From contig NZ_AULB01000008.1 of the NCBI RefSeq assembly GCF_000425065.1, positions 62,001 through 126,000 on the forward strand: a stretch of DNA of 64,000 nucleotides, written 5' to 3'. This document shows positions 8,630 to 16,893 of this stretch, in pieces. Each line of letters opens with the position of its first letter. Within the stretch, counting starts at the first letter, position 1. The notes below the pieces were generated by a model. It saw only the letters and a program-made list of their open reading frames with translations, was not told where the DNA came from and made no database searches. This DNA is from Actinomadura rifamycini DSM 43936. GTDB lineage: Bacteria > Actinomycetota > Actinomycetes > Streptosporangiales > Streptosporangiaceae. Made by a program: the position numbers and the translations under genes.

Positions 8630-8650
8630 CTCGGCCCTGAAGGGACCGAG
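8630..8650 (-). repeat. IS right-end hairpin
   Basis: On the minus strand CTCGG-T-CCC / TTCA / GGG-CCGAG folds into an 8-bp stem with one bulged T, 8 nt from the element border. It is the expected TnpA recognition hairpin and would also form the 3' part of the TnpB guide RNA. Confidence 0.7.
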
Positions 8651-8684
8651 CTTGCAGCTCCTCGCCACCACTGGGTGTGATGGG

Positions 8685-9839
8685 TCAGGCCGCGTCGTCG
8701 GCAGCGTGACTCACTGCCCAGCCCGCCGCACCGCGCGCGGCGATGTTGCGGGCTGCGTTCACGTCGGCGTGCTCAGCGAAGCCGCACGAGGTGCATCTGA
8801 ATGTCGCCTGGTCGGGGCGGTTGCTCTTGTCGATATGGCCGCACGCCGAACACCCGCGGGAGGTGTTGCGAGGATCGACGTGCACCACGACCACCCCGGC
8901 CCGGCGCGCCTTGTAGGCGATGAACTCGCCGAGCTGGGAGAAACTCCACGAGTGCAGCGTGACCCGCTGGGGCTTTCTGAGCCGGACCCTGCACCGGATA
9001 CCGCCCAGGTCTTCCAAGGCGATGCCGCGGCAGGTGCGTTGAGCCTCGGTCACGATCTGCTTGGACACGCAATGGTTCGTATTCGCCGCGAAGCGCGCTT
9101 CGCGGCCGGCCAGGTGCCGCAGCCGCCGTCTGGCGGACTTGGTGCCCTTGGACTGCAGCTTCTTGCGGAGGCGGCGGTTGCGGTGCCGGACCCGGTTCAG
9201 GTCCTTGCCGGCATGGACGGTGCCGTCGCTGGTGGTGGCGATGTTGACAATCCCCAGATCGGTACCCAGGAACCCGTTCTCAGGGTTGTTGATCTCGGGT
9301 TCGGGGATGTCGCAGGTGGCGTGCAGGTACCAGTTCCCGCCCCGGTGGACCAGGTCGGACTCGCCCCGCCGGTACCCGGTGAGGAGTTTCAGCTGCTCGG
9401 GCGAGCACTGGAAGGCGATGCCGGGTGTACGGCCGCGCACGGTCCAGATCGACACGGTGCCGGCGTCGAGCCGCCAGGACAGCGACCGGTCGTCGAACGG
9501 CTGCGCGGCGTCCTTGCGGAACCGCACCGGTCTGCCCTCCACCTCACGGCGCCGCCTGCAACCCTCCGGGCCGTAGTTGCCCGCCTTCAGGTTCTCCCTC
9601 AAGGTGGCGTAGGCCCCGGCAGCCTTGCGGGCGGCGTGGATCGCCGGCTGCGCCGACAGGCCCATGCCCTTCAGCTCCCGGTAGACGAGGCGCTGCAGGC
9701 CGGTTCTGCTGGTGATGCCGGTGGCGAACGCGCGGCGGGAGGCGTGGTTGGCGGCCCGGTTGCAGGCGTGCAGCGTGTCCCGGAGAGCCGCCGCGGCGGT
9801 CTCGTCCGGGCACAACTTCACCTGCACGACCAGCTTCAC
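8685..9839 (-). CDS. tnpB: TnpB RNA-guided nuclease / IS200-IS605 accessory protein
   Basis: 384 residues. The RuvC-like catalytic acids are all present: D194 (GTDLGIVNIA), E276 (ALEDLGG) and D359 (HADVNAARN). The zinc finger is intact with C330, C333, C349 and C352 (CSACGH and CTSCGF). TnpB proteins cut DNA guided by an RNA made from the element's right end plus flanking sequence, next to a short motif equal to the insertion target. The start is GTG 9839; the gene is divergent from tnpA with a gap of about 20 bp. There is no sign of decay. Confidence 0.93.
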   Translation of the reverse strand: MKLVVQVKLCPDETAAAALRDTLHACNRAANHASRRAFATGITSRTGLQRLVYRELKGMGLSAQPAIHAARKAAGAYATLRENLKAGNYGPEGCRRRREVEGRPVRFRKDAAQPFDDRSLSWRLDAGTVSIWTVRGRTPGIAFQCSPEQLKLLTGYRRGESDLVHRGGNWYLHATCDIPEPEINNPENGFLGTDLGIVNIATTSDGTVHAGKDLNRVRHRNRRLRKKLQSKGTKSARRRLRHLAGREARFAANTNHCVSKQIVTEAQRTCRGIALEDLGGIRCRVRLRKPQRVTLHSWSFSQLGEFIAYKARRAGVVVVHVDPRNTSRGCSACGHIDKSNRPDQATFRCTSCGFAEHADVNAARNIAARGAAGWAVSHAADDAA

Positions 9840-9862
9840 CGCGCCAGGTTAGCATCTTGTCC

Positions 9863-10291
9863 ATGTCACCGAGGTGGGTTCCAGACCCCAACATCAGGCG
9901 TGGCCGCAGCGTCGTTTTCAACCTCCATGTTCATCTTGTCTTTGTCACGAAGTATCGGCGTGGTGTGTTCACCGGGGCCATGCTGGAGCACTGCGAGACG
10001 GTCATGCGGGAGGTGTGCGAGGGGATGGGCGCCGAGCTGCGCGAGTTCAACGGCGAGGACGACCATGTCCACCTGCTCGTGCACTACCCGCCCAAGCTGG
10101 CGATCTCGACCCTGGTCAACCGCCTCAAGGGCACCTCGGCGCACTACCTGCGCAAACAGTTCCCCGCCCATGTCCGCACGTATCTGTGGGGCAATCATTT
10201 CTGGTCGCCGTCCTACTTTGCGGCATCCTGCGGCGGGGCGCCGCTGACGGTCATCGCCGAGTACATCGACCGGCAAAAACGCCCGGACTGA
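9863..10291 (+). CDS. tnpA: IS200/IS605 transposase TnpA (HUH, Y1)
   Basis: 142 residues from ATG 9863; a TTG two codons upstream is an alternative. The HUH motif is H68-V-H70 in EDDHVHLLVHYPP and the catalytic Tyr is Y134 in AEYIDRQKR. LHVHLVFVTKYRR is the typical N-terminal strand. The enzyme excises and inserts the element as single-stranded DNA at the lagging strand. The length is normal for the family, so the element probably moves by itself. Confidence 0.93.
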   Translation: MSPRWVPDPNIRRGRSVVFNLHVHLVFVTKYRRGVFTGAMLEHCETVMREVCEGMGAELREFNGEDDHVHLLVHYPPKLAISTLVNRLKGTSAHYLRKQFPAHVRTYLWGNHFWSPSYFAASCGGAPLTVIAEYIDRQKRPD

Positions 10292-10301
10292 CGTCCGGGC
10301 G
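10280..10301 (-). terminator. Rho-independent terminator overlapping the tnpA stop
   Basis: A 9-bp perfect stem (CGCCCGGAC / GTCCGGGCG) with a 4-nt loop is followed on the minus strand by GTTTTTGCC. Facing transcription that enters from the allantoinase 5' fragment, it would shield the element and reduce read-through to alc. Confidence 0.65.
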
Positions 10302-10321
10302 CGGGGCAGGGAAGCGATTCC

Positions 10322-10343
10322 TCCCGGCCGTGAACGACCGGGA
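10322..10343 (-). repeat. IS left-end hairpin
   Basis: On the minus strand TCCCGG-T-CG / TTCA / CG-G-CCGGGA folds into a stem with a T/G mismatch and a TTCA loop, mirroring the right-end hairpin, 17 nt inside the border. Confidence 0.65.
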
Positions 10344-10360
10344 TTCCTCGCTAGAGCGTG

Positions 10361-10803
10361 TTGAACCCGAACACGCCGCGCTCGTGCAGCGGCCGCAGCG
10401 CGGCGAGGTTGCCGGGGACGGCGCCGCCCCAGAACCCGACGTCCACGTGGCACGCGCCGTCCGCCGCCGCGCGCTTGGCCGCGAGCGCGGCCGGGCCGGT
10501 GGTGGGCGGCAGCGAGTTGAGCGGCATGTCGACGAGGGCGGTGACGCCCCCGGCCGCCGCCGCGCGGGTCGCGGTCGCGAACCCCTCCCACTCGGTGCGT
10601 CCGGGCTCGTTGATGTGGACGTGCGTGTCGACGAGGCCCGGCAGCAGCGCGGTGCCGCCGAGGTCGACGCCGGACGGCGCGCGGAGGGGCCCGTCGTAGG
10701 GGCCGATCGCGGCGATCCGGCCGGCGCGGACGGTGACGGCCGCGGGGCGCTCGCCGTCCGGCAGGACGGTCCGGCGGGATCTGATCACGAGGTCGGGGGG
10801 CAC
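10361..10803 (-). pseudogene. allB: Allantoinase, 5' fragment (interrupted by IS)
   Basis: GTG 10803 is preceded by GGAAGGAG at good spacing. 147 codons encode the dihydroorotase/allantoinase N-terminus with the metal motif [12 protein letters not shown] and ending GVFGF. The next codon, AA plus G across the insertion, restores a Lys in GFKCF, the position of the carbamylated metal-bridging lysine in this family. In the present sequence the frame runs into the element as N-T-L and stops at 10351, giving a 150-residue truncated product unlikely to be active. Confidence 0.9.
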
Positions 10804-10867
10804 GCGGCTCCTTCCGGGGAGCGGAGACGCCGCGGGCGCCCCCGCGGCGGCTCACGGTCGGGGCCGC

Positions 10868-11680
10868 TCATGCCCGGAGGTCCTCCATCCAGGCGAACTC
10901 CCGCTCCGTCGGCCCGTCCGGCCGGTACTCGAGCGCGACGCGGCCGTCGTACCCGATGGCGTCGAGCACGCGGAACAGGCGGGGGAAGTCGATCTCCCCG
11001 GTGCCGGGCCGGCCCCGGCCGGGGGCGTCGGCGATCTGCACGTGCCCGATGTCGGCGGCGTGCTCGCGCGCGGCCTTCTCCAGGTCGTCGCCGTTCACGG
11101 TCAGGTGGAAGGCGTCGAAGAGGAGCTTCACGTTCGCCGCGCCCGCCGCCCGCGCCCGCCGCACGACGGCCATCGCGTCGGCGGCCGTCTCCAGCGGGTA
11201 CGCGCCGTTCGCCCCCCGGGAGAGGGGCTCGATCAGCACCGTCCCGCCGAGCGCCCCGACCGCGTCCGCCGCGAACACCAGGTTCGCCGTCGCGGCGCGG
11301 TCCTGCTCGGCCGCCGCGACGCCGCCGAGCCGCTGCCCGTACAGGGCGTTGAACGACCGGACGCCCGTCCGCTCGGCGATCCGGACCAGCACGGCGACGC
11401 TGTCGCGGAACTCGCCGGCGCGGGCCGGGTCCGACAGGACGCCCCGCTCCCCCGCCGGCATGTCGCCCGCGTAGAAGTTCAGGCCGATCAGCCGGACGCG
11501 GGCGTCCGCGAGCGCGGCGCAGAACGCGTCGACGCCGGCGGCGGACGGCACGGGCTCGCCCGGCCACGGCCACCAGAACTCCACCGCGTCGAACCCTGCC
11601 GCCTTCGCCGCGGCCGGACGTTCGAGCAGCGGCAGCTCGGTGAACAGGATCGAGCAGTTCACGGCCCACCGCATCCTCAT
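10868..11680 (-). CDS. hyi: Hydroxypyruvate isomerase-like TIM-barrel protein
   Basis: 270 residues of the AP-endonuclease-2/xylose-isomerase-like barrel: LIEPLSRGAN, KLLFDAFHLTVNGDD, HVQIADAPGRGRPGTGEIDF and ALEYRPDG carry the metal-binding Glu, Asp, His and Glu of the Hyi family. In purine loci this enzyme handles products of glyoxylate metabolism. It sits between the xanthine dehydrogenase large subunit and allantoinase genes, all read in one direction. GAGGGAGG precedes ATG 11680. Hyi is the best family call; substrate not proven. Confidence 0.85.
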   Translation of the reverse strand: MRMRWAVNCSILFTELPLLERPAAAKAAGFDAVEFWWPWPGEPVPSAAGVDAFCAALADARVRLIGLNFYAGDMPAGERGVLSDPARAGEFRDSVAVLVRIAERTGVRSFNALYGQRLGGVAAAEQDRAATANLVFAADAVGALGGTVLIEPLSRGANGAYPLETAADAMAVVRRARAAGAANVKLLFDAFHLTVNGDDLEKAAREHAADIGHVQIADAPGRGRPGTGEIDFPRLFRVLDAIGYDGRVALEYRPDGPTEREFAWMEDLRA

Positions 11681-11719
11681 CCGCGCCTCCCTCGGGGCTT
11701 CCGCATCCGATGCATGCCG

Positions 11720-14155
11720 TCATCCTCGGCCACGGCGGTCCCACTCCCCCACCGGGGCCGGGGCGATGTGCTCGGGCCGCACCGGCACCCGGGTGAGCGC
11801 GGCGCCCGTGGCGTCGCGGATCGCGGCGACGATGGCGGGCGTGGAGGAGAGCGTGGGCGGCTCCCCGGCGCCCCGGAGCCCGTAGGGGGCGGCGGGGTCG
11901 GGGTATTCGAGGATGTCCAGCCGCATCGGCGGCATGTCCAGGATGGTCGGGATGAGGTAGTCGGTGAAGGACGGGTTGCGGACGAGCCCGCCGGACACCT
12001 GGATCTCCTCCAGGACGGCGAGGCCGAGGCCCTGCGCGGAGCCGCCGTGGATCTGGCCCTCCAGCGCCTGCCGGTTGAGGATGCGGCCGACGTCCTGGAC
12101 GGCGGCCAGCTCCACGACCTTGACGAGGCCGAGTTCGACGTCGACGTCCACGACGGCGCGGTGCACGCAGATGGCGAGCTGGGCGTGGCTGGCGCCCTGC
12201 CCGGTCACCGGGTCCATCGGCACGGTGGGCCGGTGGCGGTACTCGCGGGTCTCGTCGAGGACGGCGTCGCCGAGCGCGTCCTCGACCGTGCCGAGCACGC
12301 CGTCCGCCCGCGAGACGATCATGCCGCCGGCGACGGCCAGGTCCGCGGTCCCGGCGCGGCCGTACCGGTCGGCGGCGAGCGCGAGGAGTCCGGCGCGGAC
12401 CGCCTCGCAGGCCGCCTTCACCGCGCCGCCCGACATGTACGACTGGCGGGACGCGCTGGACGAGCCGGCGTCGCCCACCCGGATGTCGGCCGGGGCGATC
12501 GCCACCTTCCCGATGCCGAGTTCGGTGCGGGCGATCTGCGCCTGGATCGTCACGAGGCCCTGCCCGACCTCGGCGGCCGCCGTGTGGACGAGCGCGGTCG
12601 CCGCGCCGCCGATGACCTCCAGCCGGACGCGGGCGGTGGACAGGTCGTCGAAGCCCTCGGAGAAGCAGATGTTCTTGATCCCGACGCCGTAGCCGACGCC
12701 GTAGCCGACGCCGCGCACGACGCCCTCGCCGCGGGTGGTCTGGGACGCGCCGCCCGGCAGGTTCCGGATGTCGGACGTGTCGGCGGGCGCGGGCATCGGC
12801 ACGGCCTCCAGCCGCCCCAGCATGTCCGCGAGCGGCGCCGGGGAGTCGATGATCTGCCCGCTCGCGATCGCCGACCCCTGCGAGACGGCGTTGCGGCGGC
12901 GGACCTCGACCGGGCCGATGCCGCACGCGGCGGCGACCCGGTCCATCATCGACTCGTAGGCGAAGCACGCCTGGACGGCGCCGAACCCGCGCATCGCCCC
13001 GCACGGCGGGTTGTTGGTGTACACCCCGTACGCGTCGATCCTGATGTTGGGGATCTCGTACGGGCCGACGCCGAGCGACGCGGCGCCGCCGACGACGTTG
13101 CGGGTCGACGACGTGTACGCGCCGCCGTCGAGGACGATCTCCACGTCGGCGTACAGGAGCTTCCCGTCCGCCGCGGCGCCGTACTCGTACCGCATCCGCG
13201 CGGGATGCCGGTGGACGTGCCCGAAGAACGACTCCTCCCGGTTGTACGACATCTTCACCGGTTTGCCGGTGCGCAGCGCCAGCATCGCGGCGTGGATCTG
13301 CACCGACAGGTCCTCCCGGCCGCCGAACGCGCCGCCGACGCCCGCGAGCGCCATGTGGATCCGGTCCTCGGGGAGGCCGAGGCACGGCGCGATCTGCGCG
13401 AGGTCGTTGTGCAGCCACTGCGTCGACACGTACAGCTCGACGCCGCCGTCCTCGGCCGGGACGGCCAGCCCGGCCTCCGGCCCGAGGAACGCCTGGTCCT
13501 GCATGCCGACCTCGAACTCCGCGGACACCACGACCGCGGCGGCCGCCTGCGCCGCGCCGACGTCCCCCACCCGGACGGGCTGGTGGCGGACGATGCCGCC
13601 GCGCGGCTGCACCCGGAGCCCGTCGGGGTCGGCGACCACCGCGCGGGGGTCGGTGACCGGCTCCAGCACCTCGTAGCCGACGGCGATGCGCTCCAGGGCG
13701 CGGCGCGCCGTCTCGGGGTGGTCGGCGGCGACGATCGCGACCGGCTCGCCCTGGTGCCGGACCTCGCCGAACGCGAGGACCGGCTGGTCCGCGGCGCCGT
13801 CCTCCCCGTACACCTTCGCGCCGGGCACGTCCTCGTGCGTGAGGGCGGCGTGCACGCCCGGCACCGCCAGCGCGGGCCCGACGTCGATCGACCGGACGAG
13901 CGCGCGGGGGTGCGGGCTGCGCAGCGTGGCGCCCCACAGCATCCCGTCCATCCACAGGTCGGACGCGTACGCGAACTCGCCCGTGACCTTGAGGGTGCCG
14001 TCGGGGCGGGCCGGGCTCTCGCCGACGCCGCCGGCGCCGGGCGCCTCCACCCTGCCCGGGCTCTTCACCGGACCGCTCCGCACCGGACCGCTTCCCAGCG
14101 GGCCGCTTCCCATCGGGCCGCTTCCCATCGGGCCGCTTCCCATCGAGGACGCCAT
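11720..14155 (-). CDS. Xanthine dehydrogenase, molybdopterin-binding subunit
   Basis: 811 residues. Aldehyde-oxidase/xanthine-dehydrogenase a/b hammerhead domain (about 45-150) and molybdopterin-binding domain with GAFGGRED, RGFGAVQ, EVGQGLVTIQAQI and the catalytic-Glu block GAGEPPT near the end. It oxidises hypoxanthine or xanthine together with the FAD and 2Fe-2S subunits encoded just upstream. ATG 14155 directly follows the TAG of the preceding gene and has GGAGG nearby. The first 25 residues are a repeat of MGSGP units from a 15-bp tandem repeat, which is unusual and probably disordered. Confidence 0.92.
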   Translation of the reverse strand: MASSMGSGPMGSGPMGSGPLGSGPVRSGPVKSPGRVEAPGAGGVGESPARPDGTLKVTGEFAYASDLWMDGMLWGATLRSPHPRALVRSIDVGPALAVPGVHAALTHEDVPGAKVYGEDGAADQPVLAFGEVRHQGEPVAIVAADHPETARRALERIAVGYEVLEPVTDPRAVVADPDGLRVQPRGGIVRHQPVRVGDVGAAQAAAAVVVSAEFEVGMQDQAFLGPEAGLAVPAEDGGVELYVSTQWLHNDLAQIAPCLGLPEDRIHMALAGVGGAFGGREDLSVQIHAAMLALRTGKPVKMSYNREESFFGHVHRHPARMRYEYGAAADGKLLYADVEIVLDGGAYTSSTRNVVGGAASLGVGPYEIPNIRIDAYGVYTNNPPCGAMRGFGAVQACFAYESMMDRVAAACGIGPVEVRRRNAVSQGSAIASGQIIDSPAPLADMLGRLEAVPMPAPADTSDIRNLPGGASQTTRGEGVVRGVGYGVGYGVGIKNICFSEGFDDLSTARVRLEVIGGAATALVHTAAAEVGQGLVTIQAQIARTELGIGKVAIAPADIRVGDAGSSSASRQSYMSGGAVKAACEAVRAGLLALAADRYGRAGTADLAVAGGMIVSRADGVLGTVEDALGDAVLDETREYRHRPTVPMDPVTGQGASHAQLAICVHRAVVDVDVELGLVKVVELAAVQDVGRILNRQALEGQIHGGSAQGLGLAVLEEIQVSGGLVRNPSFTDYLIPTILDMPPMRLDILEYPDPAAPYGLRGAGEPPTLSSTPAIVAAIRDATGAALTRVPVRPEHIAPAPVGEWDRRGRG
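14071..14145. repeat. 15-bp tandem repeat at the 5' end of the xanthine dehydrogenase gene
   Basis: Four near-identical units (GGCCGCTTCCCATCG on the plus strand; 14086-14145) plus one degenerate unit. Each unit is five codons (M-G-S-G-P type), so copy number can change without frameshift, and three units carry an in-frame ATG. Confidence 0.8.
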
Positions 14156-15508
14156 CTACAGCACCTCCTCCGCGAGCCGCATCAGCCGGCGGTGCGCGTC
14201 CGCGCCGCGCCGCGCCGCCTCGTCCTGCGGGACGCTCACCAGCACGTCGCCGTCGACGATCGTCCGGCCGCCGACGAGCAGCCGCTCCAGCGGCGGGGTG
14301 CCGCCGAACGCGAGGGCGACCACCGGGTCGTCGACGGCCGCGTGGAAGCCGTCCACCCGCCACAGCGCGACGTCCGCGAGCTTCCCCGGTTCGAGGGTGC
14401 CCAGCTCGTCGTCGCGGCCCAGGCAGCGGGCGCCGCCGAGGGTCGCCATCTCCAGCGCCTGCCGGGCGGTCAGCGCCGCCGGCCCGTACCGGGCGCGCTG
14501 CAGGTAGATCGCCTGCCGCATCTCCCCCGCGAGCGGGACGAGCTCGGCCGACGCCGCCCCGTCCACGCCGAGCCCGACGATCGCGCCCTCCCGCAGCAGG
14601 TCCGCCACGCGGGCGATGCCGGCGCCGAGCCGGGCGTTGGAGCTGGGGCAGTGCGCGGTGCCGGTGCGGGTCTCGGCCAGCCGCTTCACGTCGGCGTCGT
14701 GCAGGTGGACGCAGTGCGCGAGCCACACGTCGGGGCCGAGCCAGCCGATCGAGTCCAGGTACTCGGCCGGGGTCGTGCCGAACCGCTCGCGGGTGTGCTC
14801 CTCCTCGTCGAGGGTCTCGGCGAGGTGCGTGTGCAGCCGGACGTCCTTCTCGCGCGCCAGCTCCGCCGACCGGACGAGCAGGTCGCGGGTCACCGAGAAC
14901 GGCGAGCAGGGCGCGACGGCGACGCGCAGCATCGACCCCGGCGACGGGTCGTGGTACCGGTCGATCGCGGCCGCGGTCTCGGCGAGGACCGTGTCGAGGT
15001 CCTCGACGACCTCGTCGGGCGGCAGGCCCCCGTCGGACCGCCCCCGGTCCATCGAGCCCCGCGCCGGGTGGAACCGGACGCCCAGCTCGGCGGCCGCGTC
15101 GATCTCGGCGGCGAACAGGTCGCCGCGCCCCTTCGGGAACAGGTAGTGGTGGTCGGACGCCGTGGTGCAGCCCGACTTCGCGAGCCAGCCGAGCCCGGCG
15201 CTTGCCGCGCCCGCGACCACCTCGGCGTCCATCTTCGACCACGGCTCGTAGAGGGTCGTCAGCCACTCGAACAGCGTGCTGTCGCTCGCCATGCCCTGGC
15301 TGGCCCACTGGTACAGGTGGTGGTGCGCGTTGACCAGGCCCGGGGTGGCGACGCAGCCGGTGCCGTCGATCTTCTCCGCGCCCTCGATCACGGGGGCCGG
15401 CCCGGACCCCACGGCGGTGATGCGGTCGCCGTCGATCACGATGTGCCCGCCGGGATGCTCGTCCCCCGACACCGTCACGACGTGCGCGTTCTCGATGACG
15501 GTCCTCAT
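14156..15508 (-). CDS. 8-oxoguanine deaminase (TrzN/AtzB-like amidohydrolase)
   Basis: 450 residues of the cytosine-deaminase-like amidohydrolase superfamily: NAHHHLYQWASQG (HxH), HTHLAETLDEEEHTRERFG, AHCVHLHDADV and GLGVDGAASAE supply the zinc ligands. The HHLYQ pattern and the DGAAS motif are those I associate with 8-oxoguanine deaminases, which convert 8-oxoguanine to urate. That fits its position inside a xanthine dehydrogenase/urate oxidase operon. ATG 15508 overlaps the upstream stop (ATGA). Guanine deaminase is an alternative. Confidence 0.8.
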   Translation of the reverse strand: MRTVIENAHVVTVSGDEHPGGHIVIDGDRITAVGSGPAPVIEGAEKIDGTGCVATPGLVNAHHHLYQWASQGMASDSTLFEWLTTLYEPWSKMDAEVVAGAASAGLGWLAKSGCTTASDHHYLFPKGRGDLFAAEIDAAAELGVRFHPARGSMDRGRSDGGLPPDEVVEDLDTVLAETAAAIDRYHDPSPGSMLRVAVAPCSPFSVTRDLLVRSAELAREKDVRLHTHLAETLDEEEHTRERFGTTPAEYLDSIGWLGPDVWLAHCVHLHDADVKRLAETRTGTAHCPSSNARLGAGIARVADLLREGAIVGLGVDGAASAELVPLAGEMRQAIYLQRARYGPAALTARQALEMATLGGARCLGRDDELGTLEPGKLADVALWRVDGFHAAVDDPVVALAFGGTPPLERLLVGGRTIVDGDVLVSVPQDEAARRGADAHRRLMRLAEEVL

Positions 15509-16005
15509 GCGGTCGCTCGTCCCCGGGCGGCCGCCTTGCGCGCGGCCGCGAGGCGCACCGCGTCCAGGATCTGCTCGTACCCGGTGCAGCGGCACAGGTT
15601 CCCGGCGAGCGCCTCGCGGATCTCCGCGTCGCTCGGCGCGGGATTGCGTTCGATCAGGTCGTGGGACTGGACGATCAGGCCCGGCGTGCAGAACCCGCAC
15701 TGGACGGCGCCCGCCTCCACGAACGCCTCCTGCACGGGATCGAGCCGCTCCCCGCCCGGCGCCCCCTCGGCCAGCCCCTCGACGGTGCGGACCTCGCGGC
15801 CCTCGGCCTGTCCGGCCGCGACCAGGCACGCGCACGCCGGAACGCCGTCCAGGTACACCGTGCACGAGCCGCACTCGCCCTGCTCGCAGGCGTTCTTGGA
15901 GCCCGGCAGGCCCATGCGCTCCCGCAGCATGTACAGCAGGCTCTCGCCCTCCCACACGTCGTCCACGGTCTCCGCCGAGCCGTTGACGGTGAGGTTCACG
16001 CGCAT
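15505..16005 (-). CDS. Xanthine dehydrogenase, 2Fe-2S subunit
   Basis: 166 residues with both iron-sulfur domains: CEQGECGSCTVYLDG for the plant-type 2Fe-2S cluster (about residues 40-60) and CGFCTPG plus CRCTGYEQI for the helical 2Fe-2S domain (about 100-145). It passes electrons between the Mo and FAD subunits. Its ATG overlaps the stop of the FAD-subunit gene by one base, and its stop overlaps the next start (ATGA), so the four genes are translationally coupled. Confidence 0.93.
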   Translation of the reverse strand: MRVNLTVNGSAETVDDVWEGESLLYMLRERMGLPGSKNACEQGECGSCTVYLDGVPACACLVAAGQAEGREVRTVEGLAEGAPGGERLDPVQEAFVEAGAVQCGFCTPGLIVQSHDLIERNPAPSDAEIREALAGNLCRCTGYEQILDAVRLAAARKAAARGRATA

Positions 16006-16883
16006 CAGGACGCCTCCCTTCCCTCGATGCCCGCCCGGTGGTCGTTCCAGGCCCAGGTGAGCGTGCGCCGCGCCATCACCGCGAGGGCGTGCCTGCGGTA
16101 GTCGGCGGTGCCCCGCACGTCGTCGATCGGGGCCGCCGCCCGCGCCACCAGCTCGCCGAACGCCCGCGCCGCCGATTCCCGCAGCGGGCCGCGCCCGTCC
16201 CAGTCGAGCCCGGCGGCGGCGAACTCCTCCGCCTCCCGCGCCCGGCGCGGGGTCGCGGCGGCCGAACCGAACCCGGTGCCGACGCGGCGCTCGTCCGGGT
16301 GCAGCGCCACCGCGAACGAGCACACCGCGATCACCATCGCGTTCCGGGTGCCGACCTTGGAGAAGTACTGCGGGCCGGACGCCGGCCGGACGCGGAACGC
16401 GCGGATCAGCTCGTCCGGCTCCAGCGCCGACCGCTTCACGCCCAGGTAGAACTCCTCCGCCGGGACCGGCCGGACGCCGCGCGCGGCCGACTCGACCTCG
16501 ATCACCGCGCCCCCGGCCAGCAGCGGCGGGTGCGCGTCGCCCGCCGGGGACGCCGCGCCCAGGTTGCCGCCGACCGTCCCGCGGTTGCGGATCTGCGGCG
16601 ACCCGACCGTCCGGGACGCCTGCGCGAGCCCCGGCAGCCGGTCGCCCAGCTCCCGGATCAGCCGCGCGTACGGGACGCCCGCGCCGACGCGGAGCGTCCC
16701 GCCGTCCTCGTCCCATGCGGCCAGCTCACCGACGCGGGTCAGGTCGAGCAGCGCCTCCGGCCGCCGCGCGTCGAAGTTGATCTCGACCATGACGTCGGTG
16801 CCGCCCTGGATCGGCAGCGCACCCGGGTGCGCGGCCTTCGCGGCGAGCGCGTCCTCCCAGGTCGCCGGTCGCAGGAACTCCAT
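16005..16883 (-). CDS. Xanthine dehydrogenase, FAD-binding subunit
   Basis: 292 residues. The FAD-binding domain shows LPIQGGTDVMVEIN and the second flavin loop RNRGTVGGNLGAASPAGDA, followed by the CO-dehydrogenase flavoprotein C-terminal domain. It reoxidises the complex with NAD or another acceptor. It is read just after urate oxidase (10-nt gap) and overlaps the 2Fe-2S gene. The length is standard for the separate-subunit type. Confidence 0.92.
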   Translation of the reverse strand: MEFLRPATWEDALAAKAAHPGALPIQGGTDVMVEINFDARRPEALLDLTRVGELAAWDEDGGTLRVGAGVPYARLIRELGDRLPGLAQASRTVGSPQIRNRGTVGGNLGAASPAGDAHPPLLAGGAVIEVESAARGVRPVPAEEFYLGVKRSALEPDELIRAFRVRPASGPQYFSKVGTRNAMVIAVCSFAVALHPDERRVGTGFGSAAATPRRAREAEEFAAAGLDWDGRGPLRESAARAFGELVARAAAPIDDVRGTADYRRHALAVMARRTLTWAWNDHRAGIEGREAS

Positions 16884-16893
16884 CGCGTCCCCC

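Larger units (their letters stand above)
8622..10360 (-). mobile_element. IS200/IS605-family element with divergent tnpA and tnpB
   Basis: 1739 bp. The borders are set by restoring the allantoinase frame: the left end follows TTCAA (minus strand) and the right end is CTGAC before GTGCTTC, with no target duplication, as expected for single-strand HUH transposition. Subterminal hairpins with TTCA loops and an unpaired T lie near both ends. tnpB reads toward the right end and tnpA toward the left end, the IS605 arrangement. Both genes look intact, so the element may be active and is probably a recent arrival. Confidence 0.9.

Noticed and set aside
7751..10803. Treating the two allantoinase parts as separate dihydroorotase-like genes
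   Set aside because: The 3' part has no start codon of its own and the two parts join in frame across the IS.
10733..16060. A very long open frame on the plus strand opposite the purine genes
   Set aside because: It is antisense to several proteins with clear family motifs; long antisense frames are expected in DNA with this GC bias.
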